From Desulfovibrio sp. (GTDB taxonomy: Bacteria > Desulfobacterota > Desulfovibrionia > Desulfovibrionales > Desulfovibrionaceae): DNA of 10,221 bases. Below the pieces are notes generated by a model. The model had not been told where the DNA came from. It saw nothing but the letters and a program-made list of their open reading frames with translations, and did not search any database. The stretch covers positions 1-10,221 of the forward strand of contig VSMX01000083.1 of the NCBI GenBank assembly GCA_009773975.1. The letters are read 5' to 3'. The position numbers and the translations under genes were made by a program. Below are positions 1 to 5,881 of this stretch, in pieces (the first letter of the stretch is position 1; every line of letters starts with the position of its first letter).

Positions 1-227
1 GTTCGACGCTGCGGCCATATGTGCCGCAATATGATCCCGCAAGGGGCCTTGTGGCGGAACCGGGCCTTGCCGGGCCAAATCCCACCGCCCAGTCCCTGGC
101 GGAGGCCCTTGGCATTCCCCTGGCGGAAATAAAGTTCGTCATGATCAACGGGCGCCAGATGCCGCTGGAAACAGCTTTGGAAGAAGATGACCGGGTGGCC
201 TACTTTCCGGCTGTAGGTGGCGGTTAA
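1..227 (+). CDS. MoaD/ThiS-family sulfur-carrier protein, 5' end cut by the window edge
   Basis: Small ubiquitin-like sulfur carrier. In this family the C-terminal Gly-Gly is adenylated by a ThiF/MoeB enzyme and turned into a thiocarboxylate that donates sulfur, for molybdopterin in the MoaD branch. Seen here: the protein ends AYFPAVGGG, and the middle (KFVMINGRQMPLETALEEDDRVAYFP) has the family's late beta-grasp pattern, with V..NG, then L.D.D.V..FP. The frame stays open to the left edge from base 3 and reads STLRPYVPQY, which matches the 'F-x-TLR' first strand of MoaD, so the true start lies outside the window. The GTG at 21 has no Shine-Dalgarno and would remove that strand. The stop at 225-227 overlaps the start of the adenylyltransferase gene. 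MoaD rather than ThiS is chosen from the TLRPY strand and the neighbouring MoeA genes; the exact branch (Mo or W cofactor) is inferred. Confidence 0.85.
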   Translation, partial: STLRPYVPQYDPARGLVAEPGLAGPNPTAQSLAEALGIPLAEIKFVMINGRQMPLETALEEDDRVAYFPAVGGG

Positions 228-1051
228 TGTCCTGCGTAAAGCCGGATGTGACCGCTTTCGACATGGAAATTGCGGCCATCAGGAAAGGCTCGCGCCTTTC
301 GGGCGCGGCAATCGCCAATCTTGCGCAAAAATACGGCCTGAGCCTCAAAGATGTCATGCTCGGGCTTCTGGACCGCGATATTTGGCCAGAAAGATTTTGC
401 CGCAATGCTGGCATTCTTTCGGCCCGGGAAATGCGGCTGCTGCTGGAAATGCGCGTGTTCATGGCCGGCTGCGGCGGGCTTGGCGGCGCGGTTGCGGATA
501 TGCTGGCCAGAACAGGGATCGGAATGTTCAGGTTATGCGATCCGGATGTCTTTGAGGAAACCAATCTCAACAGGCAACTGTTCTGCACCGAAAAAACGCT
601 TGGCCGGCCCAAGGCTTCCGTCGTCGGTGCCGGTCTGCTGGGCATTGCTTCCCATCTCACTGTCGAGGCTCTGGAAATAGCGGCCACGGAAGACAATTTG
701 CCCGCGCTACTGCGGGATATGGATGTGGCCATTGACTGCCTTGATTCCGTAAAAGCCAAAAAAATGCTGGAAAATGCCGCGCAAAAGGCCGGAATCGCCT
801 ATCTCCACGGCGCGGTCCTGGCCCGCGAGGGCCTGGTCTGGCTGGACAAGCCGGCAGGGAGGCGGCTTGAACGGCTTTATCCGCAAGCTGACAATGGGGC
901 TGAACCCATCCCTGTGCTTGCCGGGACTGTTTGCGGCACAGCCGCGCTGATGTGTTCCATGCTCGTCAGGAATGCCGCTGACGGCGAGGAACATTCGCCC
1001 GTCCTGCACCTGGATTTGTCCGTGCCCGAGATTGAGGGCTTCGACGGGTAA
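227..1051 (+). CDS. ThiF/MoeB/HesA-family adenylyltransferase for the sulfur carrier
   Basis: E1-like enzyme that uses ATP to adenylate the C-terminal glycine of the MoaD-type partner encoded just upstream. The 274-aa protein has the nucleotide-binding loop GCGGLGG at residues 81-87, the acidic pair D105/D107, the NLNRQ motif at 113-117, K129 and the DCLD motif at 170-173, all expected for ATP/Mg binding in this family. Residues 1-75 form a mostly helical N-terminal extension containing the RFCRNAGILS segment, equivalent to the 'RYSRN' entry of MoeB. The two CxxC zinc pairs of classical MoeB/ThiF are absent; cysteines at GTVCGTAALMCSM near the C-terminus are the only obvious thiol candidates. 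The ATG at 227 overlaps the TAA of the carrier gene (TAATG) with AGGTGG just upstream, so translation is probably coupled. It may serve tungsten or molybdenum cofactor synthesis. The family call is firm, the pathway is inferred. Confidence 0.9.
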   Translation: MSCVKPDVTAFDMEIAAIRKGSRLSGAAIANLAQKYGLSLKDVMLGLLDRDIWPERFCRNAGILSAREMRLLLEMRVFMAGCGGLGGAVADMLARTGIGMFRLCDPDVFEETNLNRQLFCTEKTLGRPKASVVGAGLLGIASHLTVEALEIAATEDNLPALLRDMDVAIDCLDSVKAKKMLENAAQKAGIAYLHGAVLAREGLVWLDKPAGRRLERLYPQADNGAEPIPVLAGTVCGTAALMCSMLVRNAADGEEHSPVLHLDLSVPEIEGFDG

Positions 1052-1295
1052 TCCCGCTTTTGCAATTTTGGTTGTTTTGCAACAGGCATGCGCAAGCCCC
1101 GGTTTTTCAATTCGTGCCCGGCGTTGAGCAACAGCTCCTCAAGGAATTTGACAAGCGGTTTTTGATCGGCATCTGCAGAAGCACAATTTTCCGGCCGTCA
1201 TCAAGGTTGGCGTATGAAAAATTTTTTCCTTGCCAATTTCGTATTCGAGCGTGGGCATCAATTCTGAAAAAGGGGTGCGGATTACGCATTCTCCA
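1052..1295 (-). pseudogene. Possible decayed small minus-strand gene between convergent cofactor genes
   Basis: This 244-bp gap has no intact gene. On the minus strand three frames carry protein-like pieces that follow one another. About 1258-1222 gives MPTLEYEIGKEK, about 1220-1173 gives FSYANLDDGRKIVLLQ, and about 1176-1060 gives ADADQKPLVKFLEELLLNAG followed by a basic tail. Joined, they would make roughly 70-80 residues with a charged helix at the end. The first frame change falls at an A6T5 run (1212-1222), a common slippage site. I do not recognise the protein. It could be a broken gene following the MoeA fusion, or chance open frame, or assembly error. Confidence 0.3.
1266..1291 (-). 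terminator. Weak candidate terminator after the MoeA fusion gene
   Basis: Reading the minus strand a few bases after the TAA of the MoeA fusion gene, TGCG-TAATC-CGCA forms a 4-bp stem followed by CCCC and a run of five T. The stem is short and does not extend cleanly, so termination here is uncertain. Confidence 0.25.
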
Positions 1296-3269
1296 TTAAG
1301 AACTCATTCCTTGCTGGACTCCATGCTCCCAGATTATTTCGCCGCTGTTTTCAACTCCATAGCCGCCCATGGCCAACGCGGCCTTTTTGAATTCGTCCGA
1401 TCTGATAACTCTCAGCAGGGCGCGGATGCGTTCGTCCTCCATAAATTCGCCCGGAATCACAAGATCGTAATTTTCCATGCCCACGGGGATGAACTCGAGG
1501 CCAAGGGCGTTCGCGGCGGCCCTCACCCCCATGCCAACATTTGCCCGGCCGGAAAGAACGGCTGAAGCGACGGTCATGTGGGTGTATTCCTCGTCCTTGT
1601 AGCCCGCTATGCTTGTGGGTGAAATGCCTGCCTGGGCCAGCTGGTAGTCAAGCAGCATGCGCGTGCCGCTGCCTTTTTGCCTGTTGATGAAGCGGACATC
1701 ATCCCTGGCCAGATCCGCAAAATTACTGATGCCCAAAGGATTTCCGGGCGCGACAATCAGCCCCTGTTTGCGTTCGACAAGCCGGACCAGGTTAACTGGC
1801 CTGCCCTTGAGGTGCGTACGGATAGCCGCCTGGTTGTAGATGCCTGTTTCCGGGTCGAGCAAATGGCTGCCGGCCAGATGGCAATTGCCGCGCCCGAGCG
1901 CAAGCAGACCGCCCAGCGAGCCGACATGGGCGGAAGTGAGCCGGAAGCGCGGAAATTTGCGGCGCAGCATGCTGTCCACAAGGTCAAGTGTATTGTCATG
2001 GCTGCCAATGGCCAGAAGCGCGCCCTCAATTTGCTGCCAGGGCTTGAGCAGGCTGGCCCGGACTTTTTCATCCGCGTTCAACCCCTCGCAGGCGGCCGGG
2101 ATGGTGATGATGGCATCGGCCCTGGAAAGGCTGTTCACCGTGCCCGCGCCGAGGGGAAGGGGAATGGCGAAGGTTTTGCCGTTGACCGAGCCCAGCTTGA
2201 CTCGCACATGCTCTTCCATGCCCGGCTTGGAGGGCATGGGATTGCAGGGATGGACCTCGACAGTTTCCGCCTGGGGCGGCAGGCGCTTTTGCCAGGCCGC
2301 AAGCAGGGGCACAACGAATTTTTCCAGGGAAAGCACGGCCGATACCGGATAGCCAGGCGCGCCGATGATGGGAATTTTTTTGCCAGCAGAGGGCACAAGG
2401 CCCAGAACCGTGGGCTTGCCCGGCATCATGGCCACGCCGTGCGCCGTAACCTCGCCCATCCGGTCTATGACTTCCGCCGAAAAATCACGGCTGCCGGCCG
2501 ATGTGCCGGCATTGAGGATGATCAGGTCCGCCCCGGCTTTTGCCGCATTTTCGATGGCCTGTGCCACGGCTTGCGGATCATCTTCCACAATGGGCATGAC
2601 AAGCGGTTTTCCGCCTGCTTCCCCGATCAGCTCCGAAAAGACCAGGGAATTGAATTCGGGCAGCTTGCGTCCCGAACGCAAATCGGCCTCAACGCAGTCT
2701 TCCAGCTTTTCCAGATCAGAGCCGCTGGGAATTATGCAAACCAGCGGCTGGCGGAAAACCTCGACTTCCAGCGCGCCGGCCGCCGCAAGCGCGCCGATTT
2801 CATAAGGGCCAATGCTTGTGCCGGGCGCAAGGATGATTTCCGTTTCCACCATGTCCTCCCCGGCCTTGCGCACATGTTGCCAGGGAAAGACTGCCTGCTC
2901 CAGCGTAACAAAACGCCCGTCATCCCCGATATTTACATTTTCTATCATTACGACAGCGTTTGTGTTTTCGGGCATGGGGCGGCCCGTGTTGATCCTGAAG
3001 GCATCCTTGTTGATTTCAAGACGCAGGGGCTTGCGCGTGGAAGCTGTAAAAGTCTTTTCGGCAAGCACGGCAAAGCCGTCCATCGCGGCCCCGTGAAAGG
3101 CCGGTGAAGATCGCCTGGCCGCAATGGGCGCGGCTGTAACGCGCCGCAGACTTTGCGCTAGCGGAACAAATTCCGGCCCGGGCGCGGAACATTCGCTTTC
3201 AATTCTTTCCAGCCATGCATCCCTGGCTTCATCGGGAGTCTGCAATTTGAGGAATTTGTGGTGACTCAT
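1296..3269 (-). CDS. MoeA-type molybdopterin molybdenumtransferase fused to a binding-protein-like domain
   Basis: Two-part cytosolic protein of 657 aa. Residues 1 to about 405 are a full MoeA, the enzyme that inserts molybdate (or tungstate) into adenylated molybdopterin. Visible motifs are MDGFAV (63-68), NTGRPMPENTNAVVMIEN, SGSDL, GTSAGSRDF (about 256), HGVAMMPGKP, GAPGYPVSAV (about 304) and a domain IV ending in NSLSRADAIITIPAACEGL. Residues about 412-650 are a periplasmic-binding-protein-like domain (GSHDNTLDLV, GSLGGLLAL, RQKGSGTRMLLDYQL, GRANVGMGV), as found in some bacterial and archaeal MoeA proteins. There is no signal peptide or membrane segment. The ATG at 3269 was chosen because MoeA homology starts there and GGGA lies 9 bases before it; the frame stays open further upstream only as a shadow of the other moeA. 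It lies 26 bp behind that gene, so the two are probably co-transcribed. The role of the fused domain (oxyanion or cofactor sensing) is inferred. Confidence 0.92.
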   Translation of the reverse strand: MSHHKFLKLQTPDEARDAWLERIESECSAPGPEFVPLAQSLRRVTAAPIAARRSSPAFHGAAMDGFAVLAEKTFTASTRKPLRLEINKDAFRINTGRPMPENTNAVVMIENVNIGDDGRFVTLEQAVFPWQHVRKAGEDMVETEIILAPGTSIGPYEIGALAAAGALEVEVFRQPLVCIIPSGSDLEKLEDCVEADLRSGRKLPEFNSLVFSELIGEAGGKPLVMPIVEDDPQAVAQAIENAAKAGADLIILNAGTSAGSRDFSAEVIDRMGEVTAHGVAMMPGKPTVLGLVPSAGKKIPIIGAPGYPVSAVLSLEKFVVPLLAAWQKRLPPQAETVEVHPCNPMPSKPGMEEHVRVKLGSVNGKTFAIPLPLGAGTVNSLSRADAIITIPAACEGLNADEKVRASLLKPWQQIEGALLAIGSHDNTLDLVDSMLRRKFPRFRLTSAHVGSLGGLLALGRGNCHLAGSHLLDPETGIYNQAAIRTHLKGRPVNLVRLVERKQGLIVAPGNPLGISNFADLARDDVRFINRQKGSGTRMLLDYQLAQAGISPTSIAGYKDEEYTHMTVASAVLSGRANVGMGVRAAANALGLEFIPVGMENYDLVIPGEFMEDERIRALLRVIRSDEFKKAALAMGGYGVENSGEIIWEHGVQQGMSS

Positions 3270-3295
3270 AAAATATGTCCCATGAAAAATTATTG

Positions 3296-4534
3296 TCAGG
3301 AAACAAGCAGCGCCTGGACGACTTCCCCTGCCGCGAAGCCTTCCGAGTTTTCCGGACAGACAACAAGGCCGTCCGCTTCGACAAGACCGGAAATGACGGC
3401 GGAAGGGGCCATGAGCGGCACGGCGTCGTATTCCGGGCTGGCGCCGGGATTTTTGACGAGGCGACAGCGAATATAGTCGCGCCGCCCTTGCGCGGAAGCA
3501 AGCGCTCTTGTAAGCCTGGCAGGTACGGATGGCTGTATTTCCTGCTCGATTCTGCCCTGGAGCCTGGCAAGCAGGGGCAGCAGGAAAACCCTGGCGCTCA
3601 CAAGCGCGCTGCTGACATGGCCAGGCAGCCCAAGCAGGCATTTGCCGGCCGTCCTGGCGAAAATAAAGGGCTTGCCGGGCTTGATTGCCACGCCATGCGC
3701 CAACAGTTCGGAATCCGGGAGGCTTGTGAAGGCGCTGGCCGTATGATCCCTCATGCCGGCGGACGAACCGCCAGAAACGACAATAACGTCATTATCCGGC
3801 AGGGCGCGCGCCAGGGCCTCATCAAGCAGGCCGGGGTCGTCGCGCACTATGCCATGCTGTGTGGGTATGGCCCCGACGCTTTTGCAAAGCGCGGCTATGG
3901 TGTGGGAATTCACGTCATGCATCTTGCCGATTGAAATTTCATGGTTCACAGGCACTATCTCGTCGCCGGATGAAATAATCGCCACCCTGGCTTGTCGCGT
4001 AACCGTTGCCTTTTCAATGCCAAAGGCGGCGAGAATGCCGATTTCCTGGGCGCGCAGCAATTTGCCGCGCGGAATGACAAGCTGGCCCCTGGCCGCGTCT
4101 TCGTCTTTATAGACAATATTGCCGCCGGGGGCTGCGGCGCGGATAACCTCGATTGTTCCATCGCTGGCCGCGCGCGTGTATTCGATCATTACCGCGCAGT
4201 CCGCGCCCGCTGGCAGCGCGCCGCCGGTAAGGATGCCAGCAGCCTGGCCTTCTTCCAGGCAAAGGCCGCATTCGCGGCCCATTGGGCAATCGCCCACACA
4301 ATTGAGCATGGCCGGGGAGTTTTCGCTTGCGCCAAACAGATCCCTGGCCCTTGCCGCGTAGCCGTCAACCGTGGAGCGGTCGAAACCGGGCAGGTCAAAA
4401 GGCGCGAAAAAATCTTCCGCAAGGCGCAGGCCGCAGGCTTCGTCGAGATTTTTCGATGTCGGCGGAAGACATGGCAATTTGTCGATTTCGGCCAGCACTT
4501 CGTCCACGGACTTCAAAATCAGAAAAGGTTTCAT
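3296..4534 (-). CDS. moeA: MoeA, molybdopterin molybdenumtransferase
   Basis: Full-length 412-aa MoeA, the last-step enzyme that places Mo (or W) on the dithiolene of adenylated molybdopterin. The sequence has DRSTVDGYA at 52-60, TGGALPAGADCAVMIE and PGGNI-KDEDA (domain II), SSGDEIVP (about 190), DVNS, VSGGSSAGMRD (about 258), HGVAIKPGKPF (about 286), GLPGHVSSALV (about 303), RRDYIRCRL, and the C-terminal domain IV with SGLVEADGLVVCPE. Nothing essential appears missing. The ATG at 4534 has a strong Shine-Dalgarno GGAGG with a 5-base spacer. It is the first gene of a two-gene minus-strand unit with the MoeA fusion, divergent from rpsL and convergent with the carrier/adenylyltransferase pair. 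Two MoeA paralogues side by side are typical of anaerobes using both tungsten and molybdenum, and a division of labour between them has been proposed for such organisms; which metal this copy handles cannot be read from the sequence. Confidence 0.95.
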   Translation of the reverse strand: MKPFLILKSVDEVLAEIDKLPCLPPTSKNLDEACGLRLAEDFFAPFDLPGFDRSTVDGYAARARDLFGASENSPAMLNCVGDCPMGRECGLCLEEGQAAGILTGGALPAGADCAVMIEYTRAASDGTIEVIRAAAPGGNIVYKDEDAARGQLVIPRGKLLRAQEIGILAAFGIEKATVTRQARVAIISSGDEIVPVNHEISIGKMHDVNSHTIAALCKSVGAIPTQHGIVRDDPGLLDEALARALPDNDVIVVSGGSSAGMRDHTASAFTSLPDSELLAHGVAIKPGKPFIFARTAGKCLLGLPGHVSSALVSARVFLLPLLARLQGRIEQEIQPSVPARLTRALASAQGRRDYIRCRLVKNPGASPEYDAVPLMAPSAVISGLVEADGLVVCPENSEGFAAGEVVQALLVS

Positions 4535-4610
4535 TCGCGCCTCCGGTTAAAGTCTAGCATACAGAATTCATGTCTGCCAAGTATTGGCTGGAAAATCAAC
4601 GTCCGGGTGC

Positions 4611-4639
4611 TTGACAATTCATGATTTTTGGAATAAAGA
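4611..4639 (+). promoter_or_regulatory. Candidate sigma-70 promoter of the rpsL-rpsG-fusA operon
   Basis: A perfect -35 hexamer TTGACA lies at 4611-4616. The best -10 candidates are AATAAA at 4632-4637 (15-base spacer, 4 of 6 matches) and TAAAGA at 4634-4639 (17-base spacer, 3 of 6). The sequence between is A/T-rich, and the position, about 40 bases before the rpsL start, fits. The -35 is convincing; the -10 is weak. Confidence 0.5.
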
Positions 4640-4678
4640 CCCGCACTTGGCATTTTGGCAATATCATTGGAGGAATAC

Positions 4679-5050
4679 ATGCCTACAATTAATCAGCTGA
4701 TTCATCATGAGCGCGTGCCGGTAATCAAGCGCAAAAAGACCCCGGCCCTGCAGGGCTGCCCGCAAAAGCGCGGCGTTTGCACCCGTGTTTACACCACAAC
4801 TCCGAAAAAGCCGAACTCGGCCCTGCGCAAGGTCGCCCGTGTGCGCCTGACCAACGGCATCGAGGTAACGGCCTACATCCCCGGTGAAGGCCACAACCTG
4901 CAGGAACACTCCGTTGTCCTGATTCGCGGCGGCCGCGTAAAGGACTTGCCCGGCGTGCGTTACCACATCATCCGCGGCACGCTTGATGCATCCGGCGTTG
5001 CGGATCGCAGGAAGAGCCGTTCCAAGTACGGCGCAAAGAAGCCGAAATAG
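4679..5050 (+). CDS. rpsL: 30S ribosomal protein S12
   Basis: Small-subunit protein S12, which sits at the decoding centre and contributes to tRNA selection accuracy. The 123-aa product has the usual length and near-invariant blocks CPQKRGVCTRVYTTTPKKPN, GEGHNLQEHSV and GRVKDLPGVRYH. Lysines 43 and about 88 (gene numbering), where streptomycin-resistance substitutions occur in other bacteria, are both wild type, as is the aspartate after K88 that is methylthiolated in many species. The ATG at 4679 is preceded by GGAGG with a 5-base spacer; in-frame codons upstream to 4655 are leader, not protein. It is the first gene of a three-gene str operon. Confidence 0.98.
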   Translation: MPTINQLIHHERVPVIKRKKTPALQGCPQKRGVCTRVYTTTPKKPNSALRKVARVRLTNGIEVTAYIPGEGHNLQEHSVVLIRGGRVKDLPGVRYHIIRGTLDASGVADRRKSRSKYGAKKPK

Positions 5051-5070
5051 TTTTTTTTCTCGAAGCGGCG

Positions 5071-5220
5071 AAGCGCCATGCGGGACGCACCCGCGGGGTT
5101 TGGCGCCGCCCGGGATTGTCCGCCATTCGGACAAATGCCATACAGGCCGGCAACTGTCTTGAAATCACGTTTTACCAGGCGTGATGCGCAGGGCCGTATG
5201 GCCGAACCGCATAGCGGTTC
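5071..5220 (+). promoter_or_regulatory. Structured rpsL-rpsG spacer, candidate S7 autoregulatory site
   Basis: The 199-bp spacer between rpsL and rpsG has no credible gene but holds four consecutive inverted repeats. They are GCGGG/CCCGC (5080-5084 with 5090-5094) nested in GCGCC/GGCGC (5073-5077 with 5102-5106); TTGTCCG/CGGACAA (5116-5122 with 5128-5134); ATCACG/CGTGAT (5164-5169 with 5180-5185); and GAACCGC/GCGGTTC (5204-5210 with 5214-5220). In E. coli, S7 binds the rpsL-rpsG spacer to repress its own translation. An equivalent role here is inferred from position and structure, not from a matched S7 motif. Confidence 0.5.
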
Positions 5221-5249
5221 AACAAATTACTGTTTGAAGGAGAAACCCC

Positions 5250-5720
5250 ATGCCCAGAAAAGGTCCTGTACCCAAAAGGGAAGTTCTGCCCGATCCGATT
5301 TACAATAGCCGCCTCGTCACCAAGTTCGTCAATCGCCTGATGTATGACGGCAAGAAAGGCGCGGCGGAAAAGATTTTTTACAGCGCTCTGGACAATCTGG
5401 CCGAAAAGACCGGTGAAGAGCCGATGCGCGCCTTTGAAAAAGCCCTGGACAATGTAAAGCCCCACATGGAAGTCAAGGCCCGCCGGGTTGGTGGCGCCAC
5501 CTACCAGGTGCCGATGGAAGTGCGCCCCGAGCGCCAGATTTCGCTTTCCATTCGCTGGCTGATCAATTATGCCCGTTCGCGCGGTGAAAAAGGCATGACA
5601 GCCAAACTTTCCAATGAATTGCTTGATGCCTGGAACGGCCGCGGCGGCGCTGTGAAAAAGCGTGAAGACACCCACCGCATGGCCGACGCAAACAAGGCTT
5701 TTGCCCATTTCCGCTGGTAA
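5250..5720 (+). CDS. rpsG: 30S ribosomal protein S7
   Basis: Primary assembly protein of the 30S head that binds the 3' major domain of 16S rRNA and lies near the exit-site tRNA. The product is 156 aa, the standard bacterial length. It starts MPRKGPVPKREVLPDPIYNS and carries the conserved VNRLMYDGKKGAAEKIFYSA, KPHMEVKARRVGGATYQVP, and KREDTHRMADANKAFAHFRW end. AAGGAG at 5237-5242, 7 bases before the ATG, sets the start. It follows rpsL after a hairpin-rich 199-bp spacer and precedes fusA by 161 bp, so it is probably on the same transcript, with S7 as the likely feedback regulator of the operon, as in enterobacteria. Confidence 0.98.
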   Translation: MPRKGPVPKREVLPDPIYNSRLVTKFVNRLMYDGKKGAAEKIFYSALDNLAEKTGEEPMRAFEKALDNVKPHMEVKARRVGGATYQVPMEVRPERQISLSIRWLINYARSRGEKGMTAKLSNELLDAWNGRGGAVKKREDTHRMADANKAFAHFRW

Positions 5721-5746
5721 AAAACTGCCTGAAGCGATTATTGCCT

Positions 5747-5779
5747 GCCGGCCGTTTCCCGCAGCTGGAAGCGGCCGGC
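5747..5779 (+). repeat. 13-bp inverted repeat in the rpsG-fusA spacer
   Basis: GCCGGCCG (5747-5754) pairs with CGGCCGGC (5772-5779). The stem continues inward through a G-U pair and TTCC/GGAA, giving 13 pairs and a 7-base loop (5760-5766). No T-run follows, so it is not a standard intrinsic terminator. It may be an mRNA processing or stability element, or may tune expression between rpsG and fusA. A weaker 6-bp repeat, CGCGGC/GCCGCG, follows at 5803-5808 with 5827-5832. Confidence 0.6.
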
Positions 5780-5881
5780 CATATATCAGAATTCCCGGGT
5801 ATCGCGGCCGCCAGACTCGCGACATTGCCGCGCCCCTGAAAAATCCCTTCTCCCCAACCGCATGCCCAATGGAGGAATCCC

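Noticed and set aside
21..227. GTG at 21 as the true start of the sulfur carrier
   Set aside because: No Shine-Dalgarno before it, and the in-frame codons upstream encode the TLRPY strand expected in MoaD, so the gene starts outside the window.
145..759. 204-codon minus-strand open frame opposite the E1-like gene
   Set aside because: Ser/Arg/Ala-rich antisense shadow of a clearly coding ThiF-family gene.
1677..3107. 476-codon open frame on the + strand inside the MoeA fusion gene
   Set aside because: Antisense shadow of a gene with clear MoeA and binding-protein motifs; no homology of its own is recognisable.
3270..3641. N-terminal extension of the MoeA fusion reading frame by 124 codons
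   Set aside because: It overlaps the end of the upstream moeA in another frame, is Arg/Ala/Gln-rich shadow sequence, and MoeA homology starts only at the ATG at 3269.
4551..4580. Minus-strand promoter-like pair TTGGCA and TAGACT before moeA, 18-base spacer
   Set aside because: It would place the transcription start on or within the GGAGG of moeA, leaving no usable leader, so it is probably chance.
5078..5308. Small + strand open frame through the rpsL-rpsG spacer
   Set aside because: No ribosome binding site, runs over the hairpins into rpsG in another frame, and has no protein-like conservation.
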